DNA from: Amycolatopsis keratiniphila subsp. keratiniphila
GTDB lineage: Bacteria > Actinomycetota > Actinomycetes > Mycobacteriales > Pseudonocardiaceae
Length of the DNA stretch: 64,000 nucleotides
NCBI RefSeq assembly: GCF_001620365.2
Contig: NZ_LQMT02000032.1
Location: forward strand, 334,362-398,361
Reading direction: 5' to 3'
In this document: positions 17,121-27,300 of the stretch, piece by piece
Layout of the letters: each line of letters opens with the position of its first letter
Position numbering within the stretch: the first letter of the stretch is position 1
Notes under the pieces: generated by a model
What the model saw: the letters and a program-made list of their open reading frames with translations, nothing else
Databases searched by the model: none
Told to the model about the DNA's origin: nothing
Made by a program: the position numbers and the translations under genes

Positions 17121-18581
17121 TCAGCGCGGCGACGCAGCCGCGCGGCGACGGGACAACGCGTCCACCGTGGCCGCGAGAAGCAGCACCAGACCGGTGACGA
17201 TGTTGACCACCGCCGCCGACTGCTTCAGCAGGCCCAGCGCGTTCTCGACGACCGCCAGCACGAGACCACCGATCACCGCGTCGACGACCCGGCCCTTGCC
17301 GCCGAACAGCGACGTACCGCCGATGACGGCGGCACCGACCGCGAACAGCAGCGTGTTGAGGCCACCGGCCTGCGGGTCGACCGAACCGACCTTCGACGAG
17401 TAGACGATCGCGCCGACCGCCGCCACCGCCGAGCAGATGACGAACACCGAGGCGCGGATCTTCTCGACGTTGATACCGGCGCGGCGGGCCGCCTCGCGGT
17501 TGCCGCCGACGGCGTAGATGTGGCGGCCGTACTGGGTGCGGTTGAGCACGTAGGTGCCGAGCACCAGCAGGCCGAGCACGATCGGCACGACGTACGGGAC
17601 ACCCGAGATGACGATGTTCGGGTTCGGCGCGCGGTTCAGCGTGAGCAGGTAGGTCGCGATCGCGGCGACCACGCCGATCGCGCCGACCTTGAACAGCACC
17701 ATCGGCGTCGGCTGGGTGACCAGGCCGCGCTTGAGCCGCGAGAAGTGCTGGCCCAGTGTCACGGCGGCGAAACCACCGGCGGCGATCAGGAACAGGATCC
17801 AGCTGCCCACAGTGGACAGATTGCCGTTGGCGACCTTGAACAGCACGTCGGAGGTGCTGATGCCGAGCGTGCCGCCCTCACCGATGAACTGGAGGATGAC
17901 ACCCTGCCAGGCGAGGAAGAGCGCCAGCGTCACGACGAACGAGGGCATGCCGATCTTCGAGACGAGGAAGCCGGTGAGGACACCGATCGCGCCACCGACG
18001 GAGATCGCGAGCAGCATCTCGATCCACGCGTTGGCCGCGGTTCCCGACAGCACGAGCGCGATGGCGAGCACGGCGAACCCGACACCCGCCCAGATCCGCA
18101 GGACCACACCGAGCAGCGCGGCGATGGCGAGCACGACGAGGAACGCGATGAACACGCCGTTCCCCATACCGCCCAACAGGTTTCCGTTGCGCACGTAGTG
18201 CATCGCCAGCACCGCGGCGGTGACGCCGGACGCGGTACCCGCGGACAGGTCGATCTCGCCGAGCAGCAGCACGAACACGATGCCCATCGCGATGATCGCC
18301 TTGCCGGCGCCCTGTGCCATCAGGTTCGCGATGTTGTTCATCGTCAGGAAGGTGTCCGACAGCGAGGCGAACACGATCACCAGCACGAGCAGGCCGAGCA
18401 GCGCCGGGAGCGAACCCAGCTGGCCGGCCTTGAGCCGGGAGAAGTAGTCGCCGACGGCTTCGCGCGTCGACATCGATGTCGTGTCGATGCCGAAGTCCGT
18501 GATGGCCGCCGACGGGTTGAGCGCGGCGGCCGCCGACTTGCCCCCCTCCGGCGAGGCGGGCTTTGCAGGTGTCTCAGTCAT
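17121..18581 (-). CDS. xylH: Sugar ABC transporter permease, XylH-like
   Basis: Membrane subunit of a pentose-type ABC importer, 486 aa. About 60 polar N-terminal residues precede 10 or more helices of the RbsC/XylH family. The signature stretches GEIDLSAGTASGVTAAVLA and GMPSFVVTLALFLAWQGV are clear, and the cytoplasmic coupling region reads GRHIYAVGGNREAARRAGI (about residues 360-378). It is longer than E. coli XylH (393 aa) through the N-terminal extension and a central hydrophilic insert. It follows the ATPase gene by 23 bp on the same strand. Xylose as substrate is inferred from the binding protein and ROK regulator. Confidence 0.88.
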   Translation of the reverse strand: MTETPAKPASPEGGKSAAAALNPSAAITDFGIDTTSMSTREAVGDYFSRLKAGQLGSLPALLGLLVLVIVFASLSDTFLTMNNIANLMAQGAGKAIIAMGIVFVLLLGEIDLSAGTASGVTAAVLAMHYVRNGNLLGGMGNGVFIAFLVVLAIAALLGVVLRIWAGVGFAVLAIALVLSGTAANAWIEMLLAISVGGAIGVLTGFLVSKIGMPSFVVTLALFLAWQGVILQFIGEGGTLGISTSDVLFKVANGNLSTVGSWILFLIAAGGFAAVTLGQHFSRLKRGLVTQPTPMVLFKVGAIGVVAAIATYLLTLNRAPNPNIVISGVPYVVPIVLGLLVLGTYVLNRTQYGRHIYAVGGNREAARRAGINVEKIRASVFVICSAVAAVGAIVYSSKVGSVDPQAGGLNTLLFAVGAAVIGGTSLFGGKGRVVDAVIGGLVLAVVENALGLLKQSAAVVNIVTGLVLLLAATVDALSRRRAAASPR

Positions 18582-18604
18582 TTCCGGTTCTTTCTCGCCT
18601 CTGC

Positions 18605-19378
18605 TCAGAGGACGGCGGCTTCGGGGCGGGCAAGGCCGAGGTCGCCGGAGCGACCGGCGGTGATCAGTTCCACGACCTGGCCGTGGGTGACGTCCTTGGT
18701 GTGCACCTCGGCGACGAGACGGCCGAGGTAGAGCACCGCGATCCGGTCGGCGACCTCGAAGACGTCGGCCATGTTGTGGCTGATCAGCACCACACCGAGG
18801 CCCTGTTCGGCGAGGCGGCGGACGAGGTCGAGCACCTGACGGGTCTGCGCGACACCGAGCGCGGCGGTGGGCTCGTCGAGCAGGACGACCTTCGAGTCCC
18901 ACAGCACGGATTTCGCGATCGCGACGGTCTGCCGCTGCCCGCCCGAGAGGGCGGAAACGGGCGTGCGGACCGATTTCACGGTGCGGACCGAAAGCGAAGC
19001 GAGCGTCTCGCGGGCGGCCTTCTCCATGCTGGCCTCGTCGAGCAGCCATTTGCTGCCGCGTTCCCGGCCGAGGAACATGTTCTGCACGATGTCGAGGTTC
19101 TCGGCGAGCGCGAGGTCCTGGTAGACGACCTCGATGCCGAGGTCCGCGGCGTCGCGCGGGCCGTGGATGTTCACCTGCTTGCCCTGGAACGTCACCGTTC
19201 CCGAGTCGTAGCCGTGGATCCCGGCGATCGACTTGACCAAAGTGGACTTACCGGCACCGTTGTCGCCGACCAGCGCGGTGACCTCGCCGGCGCGCACGTT
19301 GAAGTCCACGTCGTGCAGGACGTGGACCGGCCCGAAGCTCTTGTTGAGCTGCTTCAGTTCGAGGATGGGTTCACTCAT
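18605..19378 (-). CDS. xylG: Sugar ABC transporter ATPase, XylG-like, single domain
   Basis: Energises the sugar importer on the cytoplasmic side. Walker A is GDNGAGKST (about residues 38-46), the signature is LSGGQRQT, Walker B is SKVVLLDEPTAALG, and the switch His is in LISHNMADV. It has only one ATPase domain (257 aa), whereas classic XylG/RbsA/AraG proteins carry two in about 500 aa; the active form is therefore likely a homodimer. The sequence around IHGPRDAADLGIEVVYQDLAL is typical of the sugar branch. The ATG at 19378 follows a hairpin that separates it from xylF. Confidence 0.9.
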   Translation of the reverse strand: MSEPILELKQLNKSFGPVHVLHDVDFNVRAGEVTALVGDNGAGKSTLVKSIAGIHGYDSGTVTFQGKQVNIHGPRDAADLGIEVVYQDLALAENLDIVQNMFLGRERGSKWLLDEASMEKAARETLASLSVRTVKSVRTPVSALSGGQRQTVAIAKSVLWDSKVVLLDEPTAALGVAQTRQVLDLVRRLAEQGLGVVLISHNMADVFEVADRIAVLYLGRLVAEVHTKDVTHGQVVELITAGRSGDLGLARPEAAVL

Positions 19379-19397
19379 GGGGTTCTCCCGGCTGGGT

Positions 19398-19439
19398 ACC
19401 GGGCCGGTGCGCTCCGTCGGGGGAACGCACCGGCCCGGT
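19398..19439 (-). terminator. Hairpin between xylF and xylG (likely differential-expression attenuator)
   Basis: Perfect 14-bp arms (19398-19411 and 19426-19439, core accgggccggtgcg) with a 14-nt loop start 17 bp after the xylF stop. There is no T tract. In sugar ABC operons such hairpins commonly lower downstream expression or protect the binding-protein message, giving more XylF than XylG/H; that role here is inferred. Confidence 0.7.
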
Positions 19440-19455
19440 CGTCTGGATTAACGGG

Positions 19456-20589
19456 TCAGGAGATACCGAGCTGCGTGCACGCCGCGGCCAGGTCGCCGCC
19501 GCAGATCTCGGCGGCCTTGACGTAGCCCTGCGTCACGACCTCCTTGACGCCGTCCTTGGTGGTCAGCTTCGGCTCGAGGAGCACGGACTTGACCTCGCGG
19601 TTGCCCTTCGGGTCCTTCGCCTTGCCGGTGGCCAGCGCGTCGGCGCCCGCCTTGTCGCCCTTGGCCAGCAGGACGGCGAGCTTCGCCGCGGCCTCGGCCT
19701 CTTCCTTGATGGGCTTGAAGACGGTCATGTACTGGTCGCCGCGCAGGATGGCCATGAGGCCGTCCGCGGTGGCGTCCTGGCCGGTGACCGGGACCTTGCC
19801 GTTGAGGCCGTTCTTCTTCAGCACGGTGATGACCGCGCCGGCGAGACCGTCGTTCGCGGCGACGACGCCGTCGACCTTGCCCTTGTTGTCGGTCAGGATC
19901 TGCTCGAAGGTCTGGCCGCCCTTCTGGTTGTCCCAGTTGTCGATGGCCTGCTCGCGCACGAGCTTCAGGTCGCCGCTGGCGAATTTCGGCTGCAGGACGG
20001 ACTTCTGGCCGTTGGCGAACAGCGTCGCGTTGTTGTCGGTCGGGGCACCCTCGATCATGACGACCTCGGCACCCTTCTTGTCCTTCAGCGCGTCGGCGAG
20101 GCCCTGGCCCTGGAGCTGGCCGACCTTCTCGTTGTCGAACGAGACGTAGTAGTCGGAGCTGCCGCCGAGGTTGAGACGGTCGTAGTCGATCGTCGGGATG
20201 CCCGCGGCCTGCGCCTTGCGGGCGACCGCCGCGCCGACCTCGCCGTTGATGGCGGCGATGATCAGGACCTTGACGTTCTGCGCGATCATGCCGTCGGCCA
20301 GGGTGGTGAACTTCTGGACGTCACCCTGGGCGTTCTGGACGTCGGCGTCGAAGCCCGCGTCCTTGAGCGCCTTGGTCAGGAACGGCTTGTCGAAGGACTC
20401 CCAGCGCGCCGAGGTGGCGGTCTCCGGCAGGATGACGCCGACCTTGCCACCGGCGGCGGCACCGCCCGGGGCGGGGGCGGACTGCGAGGAGTTGCCGCTG
20501 CCCGAGTCGGCGGTGTTGGCGCCACAAGCGGAAAGCACCAGGCCGGCGCCCACCGTCGCGGCGAGGAGGGTAAGGGTTCTGCTGCGCAT
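19456..20589 (-). CDS. xylF: Sugar-binding lipoprotein, XylF-like
   Basis: Extracytoplasmic solute-binding protein of 377 aa. A lipoprotein signal (LTLLAATVGAGLVLSAC, Cys about residue 22) anchors it to the outer face of the membrane; a Ser/Gly/Ala linker follows. The mature domain is a periplasmic-binding-protein type 1 fold close to D-xylose binding protein: KVGVILPETATSARWESFDK, DYYVSFDNEKVGQLQG, GAPTDNNATLFANGQ and VVAANDGLAGAVI. The ATG at 20589 follows an aaggaacgagg site. It heads the operon xylF-xylG-xylH-ROK. Xylose is the best guess; other pentoses are possible. Confidence 0.9.
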   Translation of the reverse strand: MRSRTLTLLAATVGAGLVLSACGANTADSGSGNSSQSAPAPGGAAAGGKVGVILPETATSARWESFDKPFLTKALKDAGFDADVQNAQGDVQKFTTLADGMIAQNVKVLIIAAINGEVGAAVARKAQAAGIPTIDYDRLNLGGSSDYYVSFDNEKVGQLQGQGLADALKDKKGAEVVMIEGAPTDNNATLFANGQKSVLQPKFASGDLKLVREQAIDNWDNQKGGQTFEQILTDNKGKVDGVVAANDGLAGAVITVLKKNGLNGKVPVTGQDATADGLMAILRGDQYMTVFKPIKEEAEAAAKLAVLLAKGDKAGADALATGKAKDPKGNREVKSVLLEPKLTTKDGVKEVVTQGYVKAAEICGGDLAAACTQLGIS

Positions 20590-20650
20590 CCTCGTTCCTT
20601 CCGGATCTTGCTCGCGGGCGGCGATCCTCGAGGACCGGTCGCACCATCGC

Positions 20651-20677
20651 GCATATGTTGTGGGCGACAACATATGC
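20651..20677 (-). promoter_or_regulatory. Putative ROK operator in front of xylF
   Basis: A perfect inverted repeat with 11-bp arms (gcatatgttgt and acaacatatgc) around a 5-bp centre (gggcg) lies 62 bp upstream of the xylF start. It is AT-rich against a GC-rich background and has the size expected for a ROK-family repressor dimer. The -35 and -10 boxes around it are not clear. Confidence 0.75.
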
Positions 20678-21105
20678 CGCCGAACGGGTTTCGCGGAAGA
20701 CGGCTGAATCGATTAAGCCTCATCAAATGGACACGGTTTGGCAACGTGGCCGTAGCAAGGCGTATGAAGTCTAGGTGCGCTGACGGTGTGACCGCCACCA
20801 CTCACTCAGCGTGACGTTCAGGGCGATCCCAGCCCGTTGACCGGGGATTCCGGTGGAGATCATCGGCAGGCGAGGGACGACATGGCTGAGGAGGAAGCGA
20901 GATCACCCTGAGTGAGGGCCTCGTCTTTGCTTACCCACCGGTGTGGGTCGAGTCTGAGAGGTTCGGGGCGTCGTACGTCCTGGCTCTCCACACAGGGAGT
21001 CGTTGATGAAGGATTTGGGACACTGAACGTCCCAAATCCTTCATCGACAACGCTCGCCCCGGTCTGGAACCCACCCCAGTCCACCTGAAGGCGCACACGG
21101 GGCGG
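20678..21105. repeat. Intergenic region with a 17-bp-arm palindrome
   Basis: The gap between xylF and the helicase gene holds no convincing gene. Positions 21005-21021 (gatgaaggatttgggac) pair perfectly with 21029-21045 around a 7-nt loop, 60 bp after the helicase stop, so it probably ends helicase transcription. The rest (20678-21004) contains the upstream part of the xyl promoter region and otherwise nothing I can support. Confidence 0.7.
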
Positions 21106-22860
21106 TCACCAGGAACGCAGGGTGACGATCCGCTCTTCCAGCTGCTCCACCGAAGCCATCGCGGTCGGCGGCCCGCCGCACACCCGGCGCAGTTCGTTGT
21201 GGATCGCGCCGTGCGGCTTCTTCGTGCGGTGGTGGTGCACGCCCACCAGCGCGTTCAGCTCCTTGCGCAGGCTGCCGAGCCGCTCGCTGACCGACTGCGG
21301 CCGCGCGACCGGCGCCGCCTCCTCGGCCTTGGGCTTGCGCCGCTTCTCGTCGGAGAGCTGCTCCTCCTGCCGCTTCCGCAGCAGGGCGCGGACCTGGTCC
21401 GGTTCGAGCAGCCCCGGCAGGCCGAGGTACTCCTGCTCCTCGTCGGAACCGGAGAACACCGCGGTGCCGAACGAGTTGCCGTCGTAGATCACCTGGTCGA
21501 GTTCCGCGGAGGCGCCCAGCGAGGTGAACGCCTTCTCCTCCTCGCCCGGCTCGTCCTCGGTGCGGTTGGCCTGGGCCAGGAGCTCGTCGTCCCAGCCCTC
21601 CTTCTCGCGGTGCGGCTTGCCGAGGACGTGATCGCGCTGCGCCTCCAGCTCGCTGGCCAGTTCCAGCAGCACCGGCACGCTCGGCAGGAAGACCGAAGCC
21701 GTCTCGCCGGGTTTGCGCGAACGCACGTACCGGCCGATGGCCTGCGCGAAGAACAGCGGGGTCGACGCGCTCGTGGCGTACACACCGACCGCCAGGCGCG
21801 GGACGTCGACGCCTTCGGACACCATCCGGACCGCGACCAGCCAGCGGTCGGTCGAATCGGAGAACTCCTTGATCCGGCCCGACGCCTTGGGGTCGTCGGA
21901 GAGGACGACCGTCGGGTTCTGGCCGGAGATGCGCTGCAGGATCTTGGCATACGCGCGCGCGGAGTCCTGGTCGGTGGCGATCACCAGACCACCCGCGTCC
22001 GGGATGCCGTTGGCGCGAAGCTGCGCGAGACGCGTGTCCGCGGCCTGCAGCACCGAAGGGATCCACTCGCCCGCCGGGTCGAGCGCCGTGCGCCAGGCCC
22101 GCGCGTTCTGCTCGGCGGTCAGCGGCTCGCCGAGCCGCGCGGTGAACTCCTCCCCCGCGCTCGTGCGCCAGGAGGCCTCACCGGAGTAGGCGAGGAAGAC
22201 GACCGGCCGGACCACGCCGTCGGCGAGCGCGTCGGCGTAGCCGTAGGCATGGTCGGCCTTGCTGCGCTGGAAACCCGAACCGTCGGCCTCGTAGGTGACG
22301 AACGGGATCGGCGAGTCGTCGCTGCGGAACGGCGTCCCGGTGAGCGCCAGACGGCGGACGGCGGGGGTGAACGCCTCGCGGATCGCGTCGCCCCACGATT
22401 TCGCGTCGCCGCCGTGGTGGATCTCGTCGAGGATGACCAGCGTCTTGCGGTTCTCGGTGCGCACACGGTGCAGTGACGGATGCGCGGCGACCTGCGCGTA
22501 GGTGAGCGCGACACCTTGGTAGTCACGCGAGGTGACGCCGGTGCCGTTGCGGAAGTTCGAGTCGATCGCGATACCGGCGGCCGCGGCCGAGGCGGCCCAC
22601 TGGTGCTTGAGGTGCTCGGTCGGCGCGACGATGGTGATCCGCTCGACGGTCCGGTCGCTCAGCAGCTCGGCGGCGATCCGGAGACCGAACACCGTCTTGC
22701 CCGCGCCCGGCGTCGCCACGGCCAGGAAGTCCTGCGGTTTCTTCGTGAGGTACTTCGTCAGCGCTCGCCGCTGCCAGGCACGCAGCGGGCGGGCCGTGCT
22801 GTCCTTCGCCGCGGGAGGCGCGCCCAGCTCGCCTCGATCGCGTTCAACGGTTTCCGACAT
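21106..22860 (-). CDS. DEAD/DEAH-type superfamily 2 helicase
   Basis: ATP-dependent nucleic-acid helicase of 584 aa. Motif I is VATPGAGKTVFG (about residues 47-58), motif Ia is IVAPTEHLKHQW, motif II is LVILDEIHHGG (DEIH box), and motif III is ALTGTPFRSD. In the second RecA domain, RMVSEGVDVPRL and the arginine-finger helix AIGRYVRSRKPGE (motif VI) are present. The C-terminal 180 residues are charged and helical (QEEQLSDEKRRKPKAEE). The family resembles SSL2/RadD-like helicases common in Actinobacteria. The RNA or DNA target is unknown. A strong aggagggg ribosome site precedes ATG 22860. Confidence 0.9.
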   Translation of the reverse strand: MSETVERDRGELGAPPAAKDSTARPLRAWQRRALTKYLTKKPQDFLAVATPGAGKTVFGLRIAAELLSDRTVERITIVAPTEHLKHQWAASAAAAGIAIDSNFRNGTGVTSRDYQGVALTYAQVAAHPSLHRVRTENRKTLVILDEIHHGGDAKSWGDAIREAFTPAVRRLALTGTPFRSDDSPIPFVTYEADGSGFQRSKADHAYGYADALADGVVRPVVFLAYSGEASWRTSAGEEFTARLGEPLTAEQNARAWRTALDPAGEWIPSVLQAADTRLAQLRANGIPDAGGLVIATDQDSARAYAKILQRISGQNPTVVLSDDPKASGRIKEFSDSTDRWLVAVRMVSEGVDVPRLAVGVYATSASTPLFFAQAIGRYVRSRKPGETASVFLPSVPVLLELASELEAQRDHVLGKPHREKEGWDDELLAQANRTEDEPGEEEKAFTSLGASAELDQVIYDGNSFGTAVFSGSDEEQEYLGLPGLLEPDQVRALLRKRQEEQLSDEKRRKPKAEEAAPVARPQSVSERLGSLRKELNALVGVHHHRTKKPHGAIHNELRRVCGGPPTAMASVEQLEERIVTLRSW

Positions 22861-23124
22861 GCAGGTCCCCCTCCTCCCTCATCCGAAACGCCTGGTCATC
22901 CACCCTGACACAAGCGAAAACCCCCACTTGGGTATCCGGCCGCGACGCCGGCGCCTGAGGTGAGGGCACTCCGAGGAGCCTACCTCGCAGCCCCGTGGAA
23001 CGCCGGAAGCGCCACCCCCGTTGTCGGTTTACTCACCCGAAAACCCAGGGGTGGCGAGCCGAATGGCGCGGCATGGACCATGCTGGACACCGTCAAGGGC
23101 GCTCGGCGCCGGCGGAGGAGCTGC

Positions 23125-24228
23125 ATGAGCGAGGAGAACGGCCGTCCCGACACGGCCGCCGAGGTCGCGAAGGGCCGCAGGGGGCCGTTGCGCCTGCTCA
23201 GCCGCACGCTCAGCAAGGCGTGGGACGGCAACATCTTCTCCGAGGCCGCCGAAGCCGCGTTCTGGCAGACGCTGTCCCTGCCCCCGCTGCTGCTCGGTCT
23301 CCTCGGTTGCCTCGGCTTCGTCGGCGACTGGTTCGGCCAGGAGGTCGTGACCGCCGTCCACGACCGGATCATCACCTTCAGCAAGACGATCTTCAGCGAC
23401 AACGCCGTCCACGACATCATCGAGCCGACGGTCAACAGCATCCTCACCGTCGGCAAGGGCGAGATCGTCTCCGTCGGCTTCCTGATCTCCCTGTGGGCCG
23501 GTTCGTCGGCGATGTCGTCGTTCGTCGACGCGATCACCGTGGCGCACGACCAGTACGGCGTCCGCAACGACGTCTGGCAGCGGATCTTCGCGCTGCTGCT
23601 GTACCTGGCCGGGCTGGTCATCCTGGTGGTCGGGCTGCCGCTGCTGGCGATCGGGCCGGACCTGCTCCCCCAGTTCTTCCCCACCGACTGGCGCGACACG
23701 GTGTCGTACTGGGTCGGCACGCTGTACTACCCGGTGCTGGCCGTGATGATCGTGCTGGCGCTGACGACGCTGTACAAACTGGCCCTGCCGCGCCGTCTGC
23801 CGTGGCACCGCGGGCTGCCGGGCGCGATGCTCGCCATGGTCGTGTTCCTGCTCTCCAGTATCGGGCTGCGGATCTACCTCAACTGGATCACCAAGACCGG
23901 CTACACCTACGGCGCGCTCGCCGCGCCGATCGCGTTCCTGTTGCTGATGTTCTTCATCGGGCTCGCGGTGGTCGGCGGCGCGTACTTCAACAGCGCGATC
24001 CAGGAACTGTGGCCCGCCAAGGCGACGAAACGCCAGCGCCGGAAATGGCGGCGGCTGGAAATGGAACGCGCCAGCGAACGGATCCGTGCCGAAGAGGGTC
24101 GCAAACTGTGGGAACGGACGACCGTCCCGCTCCGGCGTCCCCGCCAGGACGACGAGACCGAATCAGAACAATCGGTGAACGAAGAGACGCAGAGCGAAGC
24201 CGATCAGGTGACCGAACGGCGAAGTTGA
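23125..24228 (+). CDS. YihY/BrkB-family (RNase BN-like) inner membrane protein
   Basis: Polytopic membrane protein of 367 aa from the family long misnamed ribonuclease BN. Six helices occupy about residues 45-300. Family-typical stretches are EAAFWQTLSLPPLLLGLLG, LWAGSSAMSSFVDAITVAHD and YGALAAPIAFLLLMFFIGLAVVGGAYFNSAI. The C-terminal 70 residues are highly charged and cytoplasmic. The true biochemical role of the family is unsettled. ATG 23125 follows a near-ideal ggcggaggag site; the longer frame from 22960 lacks one. It is the counterpart by position of Rv2707 in the mycobacterial sigA-sigB locus. A second, divergent YihY gene lies at 57068-58090. Confidence 0.88.
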   Translation: MSEENGRPDTAAEVAKGRRGPLRLLSRTLSKAWDGNIFSEAAEAAFWQTLSLPPLLLGLLGCLGFVGDWFGQEVVTAVHDRIITFSKTIFSDNAVHDIIEPTVNSILTVGKGEIVSVGFLISLWAGSSAMSSFVDAITVAHDQYGVRNDVWQRIFALLLYLAGLVILVVGLPLLAIGPDLLPQFFPTDWRDTVSYWVGTLYYPVLAVMIVLALTTLYKLALPRRLPWHRGLPGAMLAMVVFLLSSIGLRIYLNWITKTGYTYGALAAPIAFLLLMFFIGLAVVGGAYFNSAIQELWPAKATKRQRRKWRRLEMERASERIRAEEGRKLWERTTVPLRRPRQDDETESEQSVNEETQSEADQVTERRS

Positions 24229-24351
24229 GCAGGACCTCATCCCGAAGTCGTACTCCGATTCCACCCGTGGTGTGAATCCAGTCCACCCCCGGCCGTGAAA
24301 AGCTCGCGGTAATCCGCACGTTCCCGAGCTGTCTTCCTGGGGGATCCCGTC

Positions 24352-27300
24352 ATGTCCACGCTGGCCAGACTGAGCCTGCGCAACCGAAGTCTGATCGGGC
24401 TGCTCGCCCTGGTGGTGATCGGCTTCGGTGCCTTCGCCCTGCCGCAGCTGAAGCAGCAACTGTTCCCGTCACTGCAGTTCCCGCAGGCGCAGGTCATCAC
24501 GCCGTATGCGGGCGCGTCGCCGGACGCGGTCGACCGTCAGGTCACCGAGCCGCTCGAAGGCGGCTTGCAGGGTTTGAAGGGGCTCGAAGAGCTGAGCTCG
24601 ACCTCGTCGGAGGGGCTGTCGCGGATCACCGCGCAGTTCGAGTTCGGCACGGACATCGACGCGGCCGTCGGGCAGATCCAGCGCGTCATCGACGGGCTCA
24701 AGGCCCGCCTGCCGCAGAACAGCGAGCCGACGGTGTCCGCGGGGTCCACCGACGATCTCCCGGTCGTGCTGCTCGCCGCCGGCACCACCGGTGACCCGCA
24801 GGCGCTCGCGCCCGCGCTGACCGGGGAGGTCGCGCCGGAACTGCGCAAGATCGACGGCGTCCGCGAGGTCGAGGTGACCGGTGCGCGGCAGCCGCGGGTC
24901 ACCATCGCGCTCGACTACGCGAAGCTGGCGGCCGCGGGGGTCGACCCGTCGTCGATCGCCACCACGCTGCAGACCGCCGGTGCCGCCGTCCCGGCCGGGA
25001 CACTGACCGAGGGCGACAAGACGCTCACCGTCCAGGTCGGCGGCGGACCGACCACAGTGGACACGATCAAGAACCTGTACCTGACACCGGATTCCCGTCC
25101 CGGGGCGCCGGCGGGCAAACCGGTGAAGCTCGGCGATGTCGCGGACGTCCAGGCGGGCTTCGCGCCGCCGACGTCGATCACGCGCACCAACGGCAAGCCG
25201 AGCCTCGGGCTCTCGATCACCATGGTGGAGAACGGGAACGCGGTCGCGATCTCGGAGGCGGTGCGGGACAAGCTGCCCGAGCTGTCGAAGAAGATCGGCG
25301 CCGAGATGAGCGTCGTGTTCGACCAGGGCACCCCGGTCAAGGACGCGATCAGCGGCCTGACCACCGAAGGCCTGCTGGGGCTGGCGTTCGCGGTCGTGGT
25401 GATCCTGCTGTTCCTGATGTCGGTGCGCTCGACGCTGGTGACGGCGGTGTCGATCCCGCTTTCGGTGGTCGTGGCGCTGCTGGCGTTGTGGACGGGTGAT
25501 CTTTCGCTGAACCTGCTCACCCTCGGCGCGCTCACCATCGCCATCGGGCGGGTGGTCGACGACTCGATCGTGGTGCTGGAGAACATCAAACGACATCTGG
25601 CCTACGGCGAGGAGAAGCAGCGCGCGGTGCTCGACGGCGTGCGCGAGGTCGCGGGCGCGGTGACGTCGTCCACCCTCACCACGGTCGCGGTGTTCCTGCC
25701 GATCGCCTTCGTGGGCGGGTTCGTCGGTGAGTTGTTCTCGCCGTTCGCGATCACGGTCACCGTGGCGCTGCTGGCGTCGTTGCTGGTCTCGCTGACGATC
25801 GTGCCGGTGCTGGCGTACTGGTTCCTCAAGCCGCCCAAGGCCCCGGCGGACGAACGCGAGGCCGAACTCACGCGCCAGGCCGCCGAGGACAAGGAACGCC
25901 GCGGGCTGCTGCAGCGCGGGTATGTGCCGGTGATCCGGTTCGCCACCCGGCGCCGCGTCACCGTCGTGCTGCTGGCGCTGATCATCTTCGGCGGCACGGT
26001 GGGGCTGGCCTCGCAGCTGAACACCAACTTCCTCGACCAGTCCGGCTCGACGACGCTGAGCCTTTCGCAGAAGCTGCCGCCCGGCACCAGCTCCGAGGCC
26101 AAGGAGAAGGCGGCGGGCGCGGTGGAGCAGGCGCTCGCCGCCGAACCGGCCGTCGAGACCTACCAGGTCAGCATCGGCGGGGGCAACTTCTTCGGCGGCG
26201 GGACGGCGACCAGCATCCAGGTCACCGTCGCCAAGGACACCGACCTCGACGCGCTGTCGGATCGCTTGCGGGGCAAGCTGGACAGGCCGGAACTCGGCGA
26301 GGTGAAGATCGGCGCGGAAGCGAGCGGGTTCAACTCCGACCAGATCTCGATCACCGTCACCGCGCCGGACGAAGCGGCGCTGAAACCCGCCGCCGAGCAG
26401 GTCCGCCAAGCGTTGTCCGGCATCCCGGACCTCACCGAGGTGACCAGTGACCTCGCGCAGGGCTCGCCGCGCGTGCAGGTCGAGGTCGACGCCGCCAAGG
26501 CCGCCGCGAGCGGGCTTTCGGCGACCACGATCGGCCAGATCGCGAACCAGGCCATCGCCGGCCGCACGGTGACCCAGCTGCCGGTCGACGGTCAGCGCAC
26601 GGACATCGTGCTGCGCGCGGGCACGGCCCCGGTGTCGGTCGACGCGGTCAAGGCACTGCCGATCCCGAGCGCGACCGGCGTCGTGCGGCTGGACTCCGTC
26701 GCCACCGTGTCCACAGTGGACGGCCCGGCCGCGGTGCACCGCACCTCGGGCGAGCTGAGCACCACGGTCACCGCCAAGAACACCGGTGCGGACCTGGCGG
26801 CCACCACGAAGGCCATCCAGTCCAAACTGGACGGACTGACCTTCACCAGCGGCGCGGCGTACAAGCTCGGCGGTGTCAGCGAAGATCAGCAGGAGGCGTT
26901 CGGGAACCTGTTCCTCGCGCTGCTGGCCGCGGTCGCCATCGTGTACCTGATCATGGTGGCGACGTTCCGCAGCCTGATCCAGCCGCTGATCCTGCTGGTG
27001 TCGATCCCGTTCGCGGCGACCGGCGCGATCGGGCTGCTGCTGGCCACCGGCACCGCGCTGGGCCTGCCCGCGCTGATCGGGATGCTGATGCTCGTCGGCA
27101 TCGTGGTGACCAACGCGATCGTGCTGATCGACCTGATCAACCAGTACCGGGCTTCGGGGATGAGCGTCGCCGACGCCGTCGTCGAAGGCGGCAGGCGACG
27201 GCTGCGGCCGATCCTGATGACCGCGGCGGCGACCATCTTCGCGCTGATCCCGATGGCGCTCGGGCTGACCGGGCAGGGCGGGTTCATCGGGCAGCCGCTG

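Noticed and set aside
20860..21096. 78-aa open frame on the minus strand after the helicase
   Set aside because: Spans the 21005-21045 palindrome, has no ribosome site and no conserved look.
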